From assembly GCF_965118125.1 (NCBI RefSeq), contig NZ_OZ221288.1:1302001-1366000 (forward strand): a stretch of DNA of 64,000 nucleotides, read 5' to 3'. The stretch is from Pararobbsia alpina_A. Its GTDB lineage: Bacteria; Pseudomonadota; Gammaproteobacteria; Burkholderiales; Burkholderiaceae. Both the position numbers and the translations under genes were made by a program. Below, in pieces: positions 8,108 through 17,428 of the stretch (positions are counted from its first letter, which is position 1; each line of letters begins with the position of its first letter). The notes under the pieces are model-generated. The model had not been told where the DNA came from. It did not search any database and saw nothing but the letters and a program-made list of their open reading frames with translations.

Positions 8108-8854
8108 GTGGGTAGAACGAGAAAAGATGCGATTGCCGACGCGACGGTTGCAAAGGCGGCCGCGGAAACGCCTGCAGAAAATTCGACGGCAACCGAGACC
8201 GCGGGAGGCGGCGCGCGCCTGAGCGATATTGCGTATGAGCGGATTCTCGAGGGATTATTTGAGCGCAAGCTGCCTGCGGGTGCATTCGTTTCGCAGAACG
8301 AACTCGTTCAGCTTCTGGGTATACCCGTAGCGCCGCTGCGCGATGCGTTGCGCGTGCTCGAAGCCGAAGGCGTGCTGACGATTCACCCGCGCTCGGGCAT
8401 TCAGTTCATCAAGCCGGGGCTCGAACTCACGCGTGCGACATATCAGTTTCGCAGCATCATCGAGCGCGCGGCGATCCGTGTGTTCGCCGAAACCGCGGAT
8501 GAAGAATCGATTCGGTCGCTTGAAAAGCGACACCTTGCTTTGGTGACCGCGATCGAGAAGCAGGGACTCAACGCGCAGCACCTTGCGGATGTCGAAGCGC
8601 TCGAAACCTCGCTGCACCATGCCGTGATTACGTCACTCGGCAATCCGCTCGTCGAGAACAGTTACCGGCGCATGCACAATTATCTGAAGCTGCTGCGGCT
8701 TGAACGCAAGTTGACCGCTCCGCTCGTCTTGCGCACGCTCAAGGAGCACCTTGCGATTCTCGACGCCTGTCGCGCACGCGACCCCGATGCCGCCGAAGCG
8801 GCCGTTCAGGCGCACTTTACGGCAGCACTGCAGCGCAATCTGGGGATGTACTAA
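8108..8854 (+). CDS. GntR family regulator, FadR subfamily with FCD effector domain
   Basis: A 248-residue one-component regulator. A variable N-terminal tail of about 35 residues precedes a winged helix at about 38-100 (AYERILEGLFERKLPAGAFV, PLRDALRVLEAEGVLTIHPR). The all-helical FCD ligand domain follows, with histidine-bearing helices (HHAVITSLGN, HLAILDA, AVQAHF) that in this family bind a metal and carboxylate ligands. The start is GTG at 8108. It is divergent from the enolase-superfamily/importer operon and probably represses it until a sugar acid or product binds. Confidence 0.9.
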   Translation: MGRTRKDAIADATVAKAAAETPAENSTATETAGGGARLSDIAYERILEGLFERKLPAGAFVSQNELVQLLGIPVAPLRDALRVLEAEGVLTIHPRSGIQFIKPGLELTRATYQFRSIIERAAIRVFAETADEESIRSLEKRHLALVTAIEKQGLNAQHLADVEALETSLHHAVITSLGNPLVENSYRRMHNYLKLLRLERKLTAPLVLRTLKEHLAILDACRARDPDAAEAAVQAHFTAALQRNLGMY

Positions 8855-8934
8855 CCGAATTGCCGAACGGCGGAACTGGAAGCGTCTGAGACATCAAGAG
8901 TTCCGGTCGACGCCGTCATACTGCCTGACGGGCT

Positions 8935-8957
8935 GACGGCCCGACTGCCAGGCCGTC
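8935..8957. terminator. Stem-loop between convergent genes (weak terminator candidate)
   Basis: GACGGCC (8935-8941) and GGCCGTC (8951-8957) form a 7-bp stem with a 9-nt loop, downstream of the gntR-type gene and before the convergent hydrolase. There is no T-run, so intrinsic termination is uncertain. Confidence 0.35.
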
Positions 8958-8971
8958 GCGTCAAGATGCCC

Positions 8972-9856
8972 TTATTTCACACTCAGGTGCTCGATGATCG
9001 CCCGAGCCACAACATCGGGTGCTTCTCGTGGCGGGAAATGTCCAACGCCGTCGATAACGAGGCGACGATAGCCCCGCGTGAAGTGCGCATCGAGCCCCTC
9101 CGATGAGGCCGGCTCGTCGCACGTGTCTTCGCGGCCCTGAATCATGAGCGTCGGAACATCGACCGTATCGGTGGCCGCGATCTTTGCGCGCGACGCTTCA
9201 TAGCGCGAATCCGAGGGCTCATCGGAACGCCAGCGCCGGCGATATGCATTCAACGTAATCGCGACCCAGTCCGGATTGTCGAAATCAACGGCGGTCCGAT
9301 CGAATTCGGCGTCGTCGAACCATCCCGGTGGCGCCCACGTATCCCACTGAATACGCGCGAAGCCCTTGGGATCGGAGCGGATTGCCTCGGGCCCGCCATC
9401 TAGCGACATAAACCACTGATACCAGTGCTTGCGCGCTTGCGAGAAGGCTGGCAAAGCAAAAGTGCCGCGCGGCTGAAACGCTAGCGCAAGTGACACGATT
9501 CGGCGAACGTGCTCGGGAAACAAGACAGCCATCGTGTAAGCCGTCCGACCGCCCCAGTCGTGGCCGACCACATCAAAGCCGTCAATGCCAAGCCGCTGCA
9601 TCAGATCAAGCCCGTCGTGTGCAAGCGCCACGCCCGATCCGTCACGCACCGTCTCAGCAGACAGGAATCGCGTGGGCCCAAAACCGCGCAGCCACGGTAT
9701 CAGTGTCCTGAACCCTGCTTCGTTGAGCCGACTCGCCACCGGCACCCACGCCCGCGCCGAGTCTGGCCAGCCATGCAGGAGCAACACGGGCGGTCCGTCC
9801 TTCGGTCCGCTTACTGTGTAGCCGATATGCAATACGTCTGTTTCGACGGCTTCCAT
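8972..9856 (-). CDS. Alpha/beta hydrolase, epoxide hydrolase-like
   Basis: A 294-residue alpha/beta-hydrolase. HGWPDS near residue 28 is the HGxP oxyanion motif, GHDWGG carries an Asp nucleophile as in epoxide hydrolases and haloalkane dehalogenases, and VGHFPPREAP supplies the catalytic His. The start at 9856 has an excellent ribosome site (AAAGGAGG, 6 nt upstream); upstream in-frame codons back to 9937 lack one. It follows a VOC-fold gene by about 90 nt and a LysR gene on the same strand, suggesting a small detoxification or aromatic-catabolism unit. Substrate unknown. Confidence 0.88.
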   Translation of the reverse strand: MEAVETDVLHIGYTVSGPKDGPPVLLLHGWPDSARAWVPVASRLNEAGFRTLIPWLRGFGPTRFLSAETVRDGSGVALAHDGLDLMQRLGIDGFDVVGHDWGGRTAYTMAVLFPEHVRRIVSLALAFQPRGTFALPAFSQARKHWYQWFMSLDGGPEAIRSDPKGFARIQWDTWAPPGWFDDAEFDRTAVDFDNPDWVAITLNAYRRRWRSDEPSDSRYEASRAKIAATDTVDVPTLMIQGREDTCDEPASSEGLDAHFTRGYRRLVIDGVGHFPPREAPDVVARAIIEHLSVK

Positions 9857-9946
9857 CCACACCTCCTTTCGGGGCGAGGCTGAGTCAAACGTCCTGAAGC
9901 AAACGTTCCGAATCGAGCGTTCCGAATCAGGCGTCAAGCCAGATCA

Positions 9947-10336
9947 TCAGCGCCCGTCCAAAATGAAATTGAGCTCAATGCCATTGCCTGCCGGGTCGAC
10001 AAAGAAGATCTGTCGTTGCGAGGTCAGCGGTACGTCGTCAACCGAATACCGCACGTTGAATTGTTCTAGACGGTCGACCGTGCCTGCGTAGTCGACACAC
10101 GAGAATGCAACGTGATCGAAAGTATTCGTCACGTTAGGCGGTCGCACTTCGCCGACGGACGCCTCGGAAAGATGAAGCACGGCCTGTTGTCCGGCATAGA
10201 GCCAGTATCCGTAGCTTCCGAAAGGCGGCCGATGACCCGCTTTCAGGCCGACAACTTCGACGTAGAAATCGCGCAAGGTGTCGAGCGTTTGACGGCTCGC
10301 GCGAAGGTTGTAATGATTGAGTCCTTGCACTGACAT
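9947..10336 (-). CDS. VOC family (glyoxalase/bleomycin resistance/dioxygenase fold) protein
   Basis: About 129 residues forming a single vicinal-oxygen-chelate module. Candidate metal ligands are His in GLNHYNLRAS, His in TFDHVAFSC and Glu in NGIELNF, spaced as in glyoxalase-fold enzymes. The ATG at 10336 (MSVQGLNHY) begins the conserved fold; a GTG at 10360 is an alternative. It lies between the LysR gene and the hydrolase gene on the same strand, and so may act on the same substrate as the hydrolase. Specific reaction unknown. Confidence 0.85.
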   Translation of the reverse strand: MSVQGLNHYNLRASRQTLDTLRDFYVEVVGLKAGHRPPFGSYGYWLYAGQQAVLHLSEASVGEVRPPNVTNTFDHVAFSCVDYAGTVDRLEQFNVRYSVDDVPLTSQRQIFFVDPAGNGIELNFILDGR

Positions 10337-10372
10337 AGACGCCACCAGCCGGGTCGACACGAAGCAGACATT

Positions 10373-11266
10373 CTACGGCGCATGCTCGACGAGCGTGCGC
10401 TCCACGAAATCGACAAAAGCACGTGCCTTCGATGTAACAAGGCGTCCTGCGGGAAACACGGCCCACAGATCGATCGGCGGCAAGGCCCAGTCCGTCAGTA
10501 CGGGCACGATCTCGCCCGAGGCCAGCTCGGGCGAGAACATCCATGTCGACACAACAGCAAGACCCATATCAGCAAGCACGGCGGAACGAATACCTTCGGC
10601 GGCGCCGACCCGTACACGCCCCGACAGGGTCACGGACACTTCCTTGCTATTGCGGGTGAACGACCACGTGGGTCCGTTGCCTCTTCGCGAATACAGGATC
10701 GCTTCGTGGCGGCTCAAGTCAGCCGGCGTACGCGGAATGCCGGCCGCTTCGAAATAAGCGCGCGTGCCGACGACGATCCGCGATCCTTGCGCAATGCGCC
10801 GGGCAGTCATGTTCGAATCGGCGAGATCGCCCATCCGAAGCGCGACGTCCATGCCCTCCTCGAGCAGATCGATATCCCGGTCGTCGAGTTCGACGTCGAT
10901 GTCGAGTTCGGGGTGCGCATCCATGAACGCCTTCAATGACGGCATCACATGCAGGCGTGCAAATGTGACGGCAGCGGTAACTCTGAGGCGGCCGGTCAGA
11001 CCCGATGACGTTGAACGGGCTGCGAGGTCGGCTTCGTCGGCCTCATCGAGCGCGCGCTTCGCGTGCTCGTAAAAGCGTTGCCCTGCGTCGGTCGGCGTCA
11101 GACCGCGCGGCGAGCGCAACAGCAAGCGCGTGCCAAGCCGCTCCTCCAATTGCGCGACGGATTTCGACACCGCTGGCTGGCCGAGCTGCAAGGTGCGCGC
11201 CGCGCGCGAAAACGACCCGGCCTCGACAACGGTCACATAGGTCTGCATGGCGGCAAAGCGGTCCAT
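10373..11266 (-). CDS. LysR family transcriptional regulator
   Basis: A 297-residue LysR regulator. The winged helix at residues 1-60 includes GSFSRAARTLQLGQPAVSKS and EERLGTRLLLRSPRGLTPTD. The LysR substrate-binding domain at about 90-295 has the Asp-rich DVELDDRDIDLLEEGMDVALR segment of the subgroup that often represses small detoxification genes. It is upstream of and collinear with the VOC/hydrolase genes, unlike the classic divergent arrangement; targets are not certain. Confidence 0.92.
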   Translation of the reverse strand: MDRFAAMQTYVTVVEAGSFSRAARTLQLGQPAVSKSVAQLEERLGTRLLLRSPRGLTPTDAGQRFYEHAKRALDEADEADLAARSTSSGLTGRLRVTAAVTFARLHVMPSLKAFMDAHPELDIDVELDDRDIDLLEEGMDVALRMGDLADSNMTARRIAQGSRIVVGTRAYFEAAGIPRTPADLSRHEAILYSRRGNGPTWSFTRNSKEVSVTLSGRVRVGAAEGIRSAVLADMGLAVVSTWMFSPELASGEIVPVLTDWALPPIDLWAVFPAGRLVTSKARAFVDFVERTLVEHAP

Positions 11267-11341
11267 GGTTCGCTCCGGGGAAAGTGCGCATCATGCGCGG
11301 CTTCGAATGTCGGCGCATTCTAGCTCCGACACGCATCCCGG

Positions 11342-11773
11342 CTAAGGTAACCAGATCTGCTGCAACTCGTCCGTGCGCTCTTCCGTCAGATCGGTCATGC
11401 AGGACTCAGTCATCGCTTCGCGCGACGGGCCCTGTTCGAAGAGGGTGTTCTGCACCTTGCAATCCGCGTCACGGAACTTGAGCCATGCGCGCTGCGACGC
11501 GATCAGCGCCGATTTCGCCTGCGCGTGCTTGTCGTCGGTACTTAACAGGTTCAATGCTGAACGATAGGCGTCATTGAGTTTGGCGTCGGCATCGACGAAT
11601 GCGCTACGGGCGCACGAAGCGGAGTCGGCGCCTGCCGCGTCTTGCTGGCAGTCGCTGTCCTGCGCGTACACCGCCTGCGCAAGCAAGAGCATGGATGCCA
11701 AAGCAAAGCCGCTCAGCACGCGCTGCTTGGAGCGGTTCAGACCGTTTTTATTGTTCAGAAACAGGCGCGCCAT
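11342..11773 (-). CDS. LprI/DUF1311 family periplasmic protein
   Basis: A 143-residue secreted protein. A signal peptide (hydrophobic stretch about 19-36) ends at AVYA/QDSD. The mature part matches the DUF1311/LprI-N family, with conserved cysteines (DCQQ, SCARSA, DCKVQN, ESCMTD) and the helix SQRAWLKFRDADC. Family members include a mycobacterial lysozyme inhibitor, but the role in proteobacteria is generally unknown. It is monocistronic between the LysR gene and the TonB-receptor promoter region. Confidence 0.85.
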   Translation of the reverse strand: MARLFLNNKNGLNRSKQRVLSGFALASMLLLAQAVYAQDSDCQQDAAGADSASCARSAFVDADAKLNDAYRSALNLLSTDDKHAQAKSALIASQRAWLKFRDADCKVQNTLFEQGPSREAMTESCMTDLTEERTDELQQIWLP

Positions 11774-12142
11774 GATGCCGGATTCGATTCCCCGTTAATC
11801 GAGCGCTGATCTTCGCACAGCCACAAAAATTCAAAGCCTCGAAAAGCGAGCCCAACGCGCAAACGCTAGGTTTCGACGGAAAACGCAGAAGCTGCGCGCC
11901 AGGCTATGCCCTCGCGCCGACATAGAAGGCACGCGCCGCGCAGGCATCACCCTTTATTTCAGTTACATGACGCTATGCAAGCAACCTTACACAGCGCAAG
12001 GCCATCATTTTCTTTCGGGCCGTAATCCTCTATAAATGCGAACCATTCTCATCTAACAAAGAGATCGGCGATTGTGTTGCCTGCGGAACCGTAGGAAGCG
12101 TCAGAGCCGTCGTCGCTCTCACGCACACTCCGGGGATTGCAC
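11774..12142. promoter_or_regulatory. Divergent intergenic region with weak Fur-box-like site
   Basis: This region separates the LprI-like gene from the siderophore receptor. A TATAAA at 12031-12036 could be a -10. It is followed by a stretch at 12035-12053 ending in ATTCTCATC that matches about 9 of 19 positions of the Fur consensus. Iron repression would suit a TonB-dependent siderophore receptor, but the match is modest. The rest of the region shows no recognisable element. Confidence 0.35.
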
Positions 12143-14419
12143 ATGCATCGCACGACCACGACCCACGGCTGCTTACGCACGCCGTTTGCCAGAAAGGCGC
12201 TCGTTGTCCACACACTGCTCGCCGTGAGCCTCATCGGCCTGGGCGCCCGCGTGTCCTTTGCGCAAAGTGCAACCCGAACAGCAACACAACAAGCAACGAC
12301 GCAAGACGCCACAACACCCGAGGCAGCAGCACAGACGAGCACGGCACAGCCCGCGAACTCCGGCGTCAACACGGATGCCGCGCCAAAATCGGCTGCTGAC
12401 GCAAACGTTCAACAACTGCCGGAGGTGACCGTCACCGGTCAAAAGACCAACGGCTTCGCGCCCGCCACTGTCGAAACCGGCCCCTATAAAGGACTCGATC
12501 CGCTCGACGTGCCCGCCACCGTGAATGTCGTCACGCGCAGCCTGATGGACGCCCAAGGCGATACAGGGCTTTACGACGCGCTACGCAATGTCGCCGGCGT
12601 CACGCGCCAGCAGCTCAGCGGCCTCGCCTACGACAACCTCGCGATCCGCGGCATCCCGCTAGACAATCGTGCGAGCTATTACTTCAACGGCGTGCTGCCG
12701 ATCGACAACAACATCTGGATGCCGATGGAGGACAAGGAGCGCGTCGAAGTGCTCAAAGCTGCCTCCGCGCTGTACTACGGCTTCGCCGCGCCCGCCGGAA
12801 TCGTGAATATGGTGACCAAGCAGGCTGGCCCCGATCCGGTCACCAGCCTCTCGCTGCTCGGCGATTCGAATGGTTCGTACGGTGCTGCCGTGGATATCGG
12901 CCGCCGCTTCGGCGCGGACAATCAGTTCGGCCTCCGCGTGAATGCGATGGATGAGCATGTCGAAACGCCGATCGACAACGATCATGGCTATCGCAAGTTC
13001 ATCAGTGCTGCGTTCGACTGGCGAGTCAATTCTCGCCTGAAGCTCCAGTACGACATGGAGCACATCGAGACGAGCATCGTCGAGCAGGCCGGCCTGACGC
13101 CGCTTGCCGCCAATAAAAACGGGGTGATCGTCCTGCCGGCGATTCCCGACCCGAGCAAGCTGCTATCAGGCCAGAACTATCCGACGCGTGCGAGCGCCGA
13201 TACGAATCTCTTCCGTCTCGACTATGCACTCTCCGATAACTGGAGCGTCAACGCGTCCGTTGGCGAGTCGATCACGCGTCGCGACCGCTGGAACTGGGTC
13301 TTCCAGAAATACAACGTCACGACGGGCGCCGGCACGGTGCAGGCCACGCAACAGAACGGGCAGCGCTATCAGAACGAAATCGTTCGCATTGAAACCAATG
13401 GCGTGTTCAAGACGGGGCCGATTTCGCACGACCTCACTTTGGGCGTTTCCCAGGACTGGATGTATCAGCCGAATTTCACGTCCTATACCTATACCGCGGC
13501 GCAGAACCTCTACAACCCCGTCGACATTGAAACGCTCAAGCCAAGCGGAACCTCGAAGCCTTTCTACGCGCAGCATGTGAAGAACGGCGGCGCTTACATT
13601 TACGACCGGATCGAGCTCACGCCGCAACTTCAGTTCATTCCCGGCGTACGTCAGTCCGAATACTCGACATCCCAGGCCGGCACGCCGAACTCCGATATCA
13701 GCAAGACCACGCCGTCGGCGAGCCTGGTTTATCGCATCACGCCCAATACGAGCGTCTACGCAAGCTATGTCGAAGCACTCGAGTCGGCGGGCAGTGCGCC
13801 GTCGACCGCAGAAAACGCCTATGCGATCCTGCCGGCGGTGGTCAGCAAGCAAGAAGAAATCGGCATTCGCACACAGTTGTCGAGTGGGGTACTCGCCTCG
13901 CTGGCCCTGTTCAACCTGCGCCAGCCATCGGCCGATACGAATGACGACAACGTCTACGTCCTCGACGGCACCGCGCGATATCGCGGCATCGAGTTCTCAT
14001 TGCAGGGCGATGTGACGAAGGACCTGTCGTTGACAGGCTCGGTGGTGTATCTCGACGCGAAGCAGGTTGCAGCCTCCGACCCGACGTTGCTCGGCAAGGT
14101 GCCCGAGAACGCAGCGCACGTCACGGCGAACGTGTTCGCGAACTACCGCGTCGCCTTCGTGCCGGGCCTCTCGGTCAACGGTGGCGTCTACTATATCGGC
14201 CCGCGTGCGGTGAATGACGCGAACCAGGCCTGGATCGGCGGCTACACGCTCTACACGGCAGGCCTTCAATACACGACGAAGATCCTGGGCAAGCGCGCGA
14301 CGTTCCAGGCGAATCTCGAGAACGCAAGCAACAAGCGCTACTGGAGTTCGGTCGGATCGAGCCAGATCGGCGTCGGACTGGGCCGCACGCTCGAGCTGAC
14401 GTCAACGTTCGACTTCTAA
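12143..14419 (+). CDS. TonB-dependent siderophore receptor
   Basis: A 758-residue outer-membrane receptor. A signal peptide ends near VSFA/QSA, followed by a Gln/Thr/Ala-rich linker and a TonB box-like LPEVTVTGQ at about 93-101. The plug domain spans about 110-230 (PATVNVVTRSLMDAQG, GVTRQQLSGLAYDNLAIRGI, KERVEVLKAASALYYG) and a 22-strand barrel ends in the terminal aromatic TSTFDF. The ATG at 12143 has GGGGA upstream. It takes up a ferric siderophore with TonB-ExbBD energy; no siderophore synthesis gene is nearby, so it may use a foreign siderophore. Confidence 0.93.
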   Translation: MHRTTTTHGCLRTPFARKALVVHTLLAVSLIGLGARVSFAQSATRTATQQATTQDATTPEAAAQTSTAQPANSGVNTDAAPKSAADANVQQLPEVTVTGQKTNGFAPATVETGPYKGLDPLDVPATVNVVTRSLMDAQGDTGLYDALRNVAGVTRQQLSGLAYDNLAIRGIPLDNRASYYFNGVLPIDNNIWMPMEDKERVEVLKAASALYYGFAAPAGIVNMVTKQAGPDPVTSLSLLGDSNGSYGAAVDIGRRFGADNQFGLRVNAMDEHVETPIDNDHGYRKFISAAFDWRVNSRLKLQYDMEHIETSIVEQAGLTPLAANKNGVIVLPAIPDPSKLLSGQNYPTRASADTNLFRLDYALSDNWSVNASVGESITRRDRWNWVFQKYNVTTGAGTVQATQQNGQRYQNEIVRIETNGVFKTGPISHDLTLGVSQDWMYQPNFTSYTYTAAQNLYNPVDIETLKPSGTSKPFYAQHVKNGGAYIYDRIELTPQLQFIPGVRQSEYSTSQAGTPNSDISKTTPSASLVYRITPNTSVYASYVEALESAGSAPSTAENAYAILPAVVSKQEEIGIRTQLSSGVLASLALFNLRQPSADTNDDNVYVLDGTARYRGIEFSLQGDVTKDLSLTGSVVYLDAKQVAASDPTLLGKVPENAAHVTANVFANYRVAFVPGLSVNGGVYYIGPRAVNDANQAWIGGYTLYTAGLQYTTKILGKRATFQANLENASNKRYWSSVGSSQIGVGLGRTLELTSTFDF

Positions 14420-14520
14420 GGGGATACGTGACGCGCGGAGCGCGTGCCGTCGCCAACGTGACCGGGCAAGATACGGACGCCGGCGCGCGCCGAAAGCAGC
14501 ACGCCGCACGCCGCGACCGA

Positions 14521-16386
14521 CTACCCGCGAACCACGCCGAACAGGAAAATCAGATTGTTCACGCCGTGCACCGCGATCGACATCGACAGCCCGCGCGTCT
14601 TGCGCGCGAGCCATCCGCACACGGCGCCAAGGGCGAACAGATACACGAAGTAGCGCATCTCTCTGTGCATGGCCGAAAAGACCGCGGCCTGCACGACATT
14701 CGACCACTCGAAGCTCAGATGCCGTGTGAGTCCGCCCAGCAGGAAGCCACGGTAGACGAGTTCTTCAACGATCGGAACGATCACGCAGGTCAGGACGGCC
14801 GCGAATCCGACACCGCCGAGTGCGAGCGCGCCTTGCGTCAGAATCACGCCGGGCGCGTGCACATCGAGCGAGCCCGCCGTCGGTAGCCTGAAGAGCTCTT
14901 GCCGAAGCGGGTATGCCACGCACAGGACGATCGGCATGATCAGCCACTCGGACTCCCATTTGCCTTTGCCCAGCCAGTCGCGCCAGCCGAACAGCCATGC
15001 GACGCCGGCCAACAGCACGATCTGCATGCCGAGCGTCCACACCTCGGTCACTGCATAGATTTGCGGCCAGTCAGAACGCGACACACCACTGCCCGTCGTC
15101 GAAATCGATGCGCCTCCGATGCGAAACATCGACATGCCGAACAGCGCGACGAAAAACACACCCAGTGCGTACCACGCGTGCCGGAGGCCGACCCGGTCGA
15201 ACAGCGGCTCCGATACACGTCCCGCGCGCCGGCGCACCGTCCCCCAGTAGTGAACCGGAAACAGCACCAGCCCCGGCATCGCGGCATAGGCCACCAACAC
15301 ACCGAGCATTCCGAGCGCGACGGGGAACAGGTCGGCGCGGAAAATCGCCGCCGGGTTCAGGCGGATCAGATGCGCATACGCCCACGTGAGCGGATACACG
15401 GCCTGATTCTGCTGATAGGTTTCGCGAAGCGTCGTTTCGACGGTCGCCGCGTCGTGGGCATCGAACGCGACGTCGAGACGCAATTGGCGGTTCTGCTCCG
15501 ATTCGAACCGGTTGATCTTCTGCGCGGCGAGCGCAGCGTTCGCGCCCGCGGAATCTCCCGCACGCTGCAGCGCACGCGCCTTCGTAAAGGCATCGATCTT
15601 GACGCCGGCCGTCTCCGCGCGTCGCAGCTCGTCGGCCGCAGCCGAGCCCGGCAGGACTTCGAGGGCCGTCCCGATGCGTTGACCTTCGAGCCATGTCTTC
15701 GTATCGACGGGCGCCGCCTTGAGTAGTTTCACGGCGTCGGCCTCGCGATGCCGGCCCGCAAGATAGCGCATGGCCTTCGGGAGCCGCTCGCTGCCCGGAT
15801 CGAGTTCGGTCGCGGCCAGCGCTTCTTCACCGGATTTCGCGTCGTTCTTCTGGAACTGATACAGACGCGACAGCGTGGCATGCAGGCGCGCACGCTGAGG
15901 CACCGCCCACGCTTTCGACGCCGGGATCAACGACGTCCCGTACGCAATCCCGTCCGCGCCAAAACGATGCTCGAGCACGAAGAGCCGCACTTCCGGGTCG
16001 TCGGGGAACTGCTTGTCGACCGCGGCGCGGCACGCATCGAGATCCTTGCCCGCGGCGTCGCCCCAGCTCAGATCCTCGAGATACGTGAAATGCTCGATAA
16101 ACCGGCAATGCGCCAGCGCGAGCGCACTGTCCTTCGGGTTGGCGAGCTGTGCTTGCGCATACGCGTCGAGCACCTGCTGATAGGAATGCTGCTCCTGATC
16201 GGAAACATGGCCGGCGATCTTGTCCGGCGCTCGAAGCGCATCGACTTTCAGATCGAGCGCCGGCGCCGCGTCGCGATGTGACTGAGCCTGCGACTGCGCG
16301 CGAGCCGGGTTCGACATCACGCCGGCGACACAACACAACACCATCAGCAGACGGGTGAACGACGAAAGAGCGGGCGTGCTGCGCAT
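14521..16386 (-). CDS. CPBP-family intramembrane protease with large N-terminal helical-repeat domain
   Basis: A 621-residue protein. A signal-like N-terminus (about 1-30) is followed by about 320 residues of TPR-like helical repeats (for example LANPKDSALALAHCRFIEHF and DPGSERLPKAMRYLAGRHRE). Several membrane helices begin near residue 350. The C-terminal domain carries the CPBP (Abi/CAAX) glutamate motif EELVYRGF, then SAMHREMRY with its His, and AVHGVNNLIF, the metal or catalytic residues of the family. Typical CPBP proteins are 200-300 residues, so the exported repeat half is an addition. Start at ATG 16386 rather than an in-frame TTG at 16404. Substrate unknown. Confidence 0.85.
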   Translation of the reverse strand: MRSTPALSSFTRLLMVLCCVAGVMSNPARAQSQAQSHRDAAPALDLKVDALRAPDKIAGHVSDQEQHSYQQVLDAYAQAQLANPKDSALALAHCRFIEHFTYLEDLSWGDAAGKDLDACRAAVDKQFPDDPEVRLFVLEHRFGADGIAYGTSLIPASKAWAVPQRARLHATLSRLYQFQKNDAKSGEEALAATELDPGSERLPKAMRYLAGRHREADAVKLLKAAPVDTKTWLEGQRIGTALEVLPGSAAADELRRAETAGVKIDAFTKARALQRAGDSAGANAALAAQKINRFESEQNRQLRLDVAFDAHDAATVETTLRETYQQNQAVYPLTWAYAHLIRLNPAAIFRADLFPVALGMLGVLVAYAAMPGLVLFPVHYWGTVRRRAGRVSEPLFDRVGLRHAWYALGVFFVALFGMSMFRIGGASISTTGSGVSRSDWPQIYAVTEVWTLGMQIVLLAGVAWLFGWRDWLGKGKWESEWLIMPIVLCVAYPLRQELFRLPTAGSLDVHAPGVILTQGALALGGVGFAAVLTCVIVPIVEELVYRGFLLGGLTRHLSFEWSNVVQAAVFSAMHREMRYFVYLFALGAVCGWLARKTRGLSMSIAVHGVNNLIFLFGVVRG

Positions 16387-16475
16387 GCGTATGAGTCCGG
16401 GCAATGTCTCTTACTGAATATCGCCACGAATTCGCAAATCTTTAGACAAATGCGCGCCCGCCCGACGCTGGCCCG

Positions 16476-17099
16476 TCACACGTTGCCGGCGCCTCCATAC
16501 AGCGCAAACGCGGGGCGCCCGGCAAGGCGCTTGTAGTAGTCCGAGACCGCAGGCAGGTCGGGATGATCGAACGGCGTGCCGAACCAGCGATTGACCGACA
16601 GGCCGATCGCGACGTCAGCGATGGTGAACTGGTCGCCAGTCACGAACCCTTGGGTGCCGGCGAGGTGTGTGTCGAGAATCGACATGCAGCGCGTCCAGTT
16701 GCGAATCGACAGCGCGATCTGATCCTTGTCCTGGTGCGCCGGCGACTGACGAACCAGCCCAAGGAATGCATAGACCCACGAGCGATTGAGATCCGTCGCC
16801 TGCCAGTCGAGCCATTGATCGACACGCGCGCGCGATTCGGGGTTCACGGGATAAAGGTGCTCGCCGTTGTAACGGTTCGCCAGATACCGGACGATCGCAT
16901 TCGATTCCCACATCGCGAACTCGCCGTCACGAATCACCGGCACCTGCGCATTGGGATTCAACGCCAGAAACTCGGGCACATCCGTCGAGCGGAATCCGGA
17001 ACCCCAGTCTTCGCGCTCGAACGGCACGTTGAGTTCGGCGCAGGTCCACAGCACCTTGCGCACATTGATCGAAGGCGTCTTGCCGAGTATCTGCAGCAT
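16476..17099 (-). CDS. Glutathione S-transferase family protein
   Basis: A 207-residue GST. The thioredoxin-like N-terminal domain (1-80) has PSINVRKVLWTCAELNVPFE, the cis-Pro loop AQVPVIRDGE and the glutathione-binding WESNAIVRYLA. The helical C-terminal domain (about 90-207) has the N-capping motif GDQFTIADVAIG. The ATG at 17099 is the natural start; the frame stays open upstream but has no domain. Soluble cytosolic enzyme conjugating glutathione to electrophiles or acting as a peroxidase. It is a single gene divergent from the pentulose operon. Confidence 0.92.
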   Translation of the reverse strand: MLQILGKTPSINVRKVLWTCAELNVPFEREDWGSGFRSTDVPEFLALNPNAQVPVIRDGEFAMWESNAIVRYLANRYNGEHLYPVNPESRARVDQWLDWQATDLNRSWVYAFLGLVRQSPAHQDKDQIALSIRNWTRCMSILDTHLAGTQGFVTGDQFTIADVAIGLSVNRWFGTPFDHPDLPAVSDYYKRLAGRPAFALYGGAGNV

Positions 17100-17428
17100 G
17101 CGGGTTCCCGTGTCGGAGTCGGTAGAAGAGCCGCCCATTCTATCCAGAGTCGACGACCCGATGGCGCTGAAGGCATTCGCGGCCCGGCGACTCCTCTTGG
17201 CCAAGATTGGCGCGAGCCAACGCCATGCGGCCTTCGCACGCCGTCTCGGCTCCAGTCCGGAAAGGCACAACCGCGATCACACGCATTCGAACGTCATCGC
17301 GCACTGCAGCATCAAAAAGGGCTTGTGTCCCGTTCCAAAATGTTTACTATTGTTCGTTATTGGTTGTTGTTGTTCGTTTTGTTCGGTAGCAATTCAAAAT
17401 CAAACAATTGGAATCATTGGAGAGAGAC
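17100..17428. promoter_or_regulatory. Pentulose operon promoter and DeoR-type operator array
   Basis: A sigma70-like promoter is visible: TTGTGT (17323-17328), 16-nt spacer, TACTAT (17345-17350). Just downstream are three same-orientation half sites: TTGTTCGTT at 17350-17358, TTGTTCGTT at 17370-17378 and TTGTTCGG at 17379-17386, spaced 20 and 9 bp. TGTTCG-type half sites are known for DeoR-family proteins such as GlpR, and a DeoR gene ends this operon, so autorepression by blocking transcription start is likely. The sequence nearer the GST gene shows nothing specific. Confidence 0.65.

Noticed and set aside
12035..12053. Confident Fur box upstream of the siderophore receptor
   Set aside because: Only about half of the consensus positions match; kept as a weak candidate within the intergenic entry.
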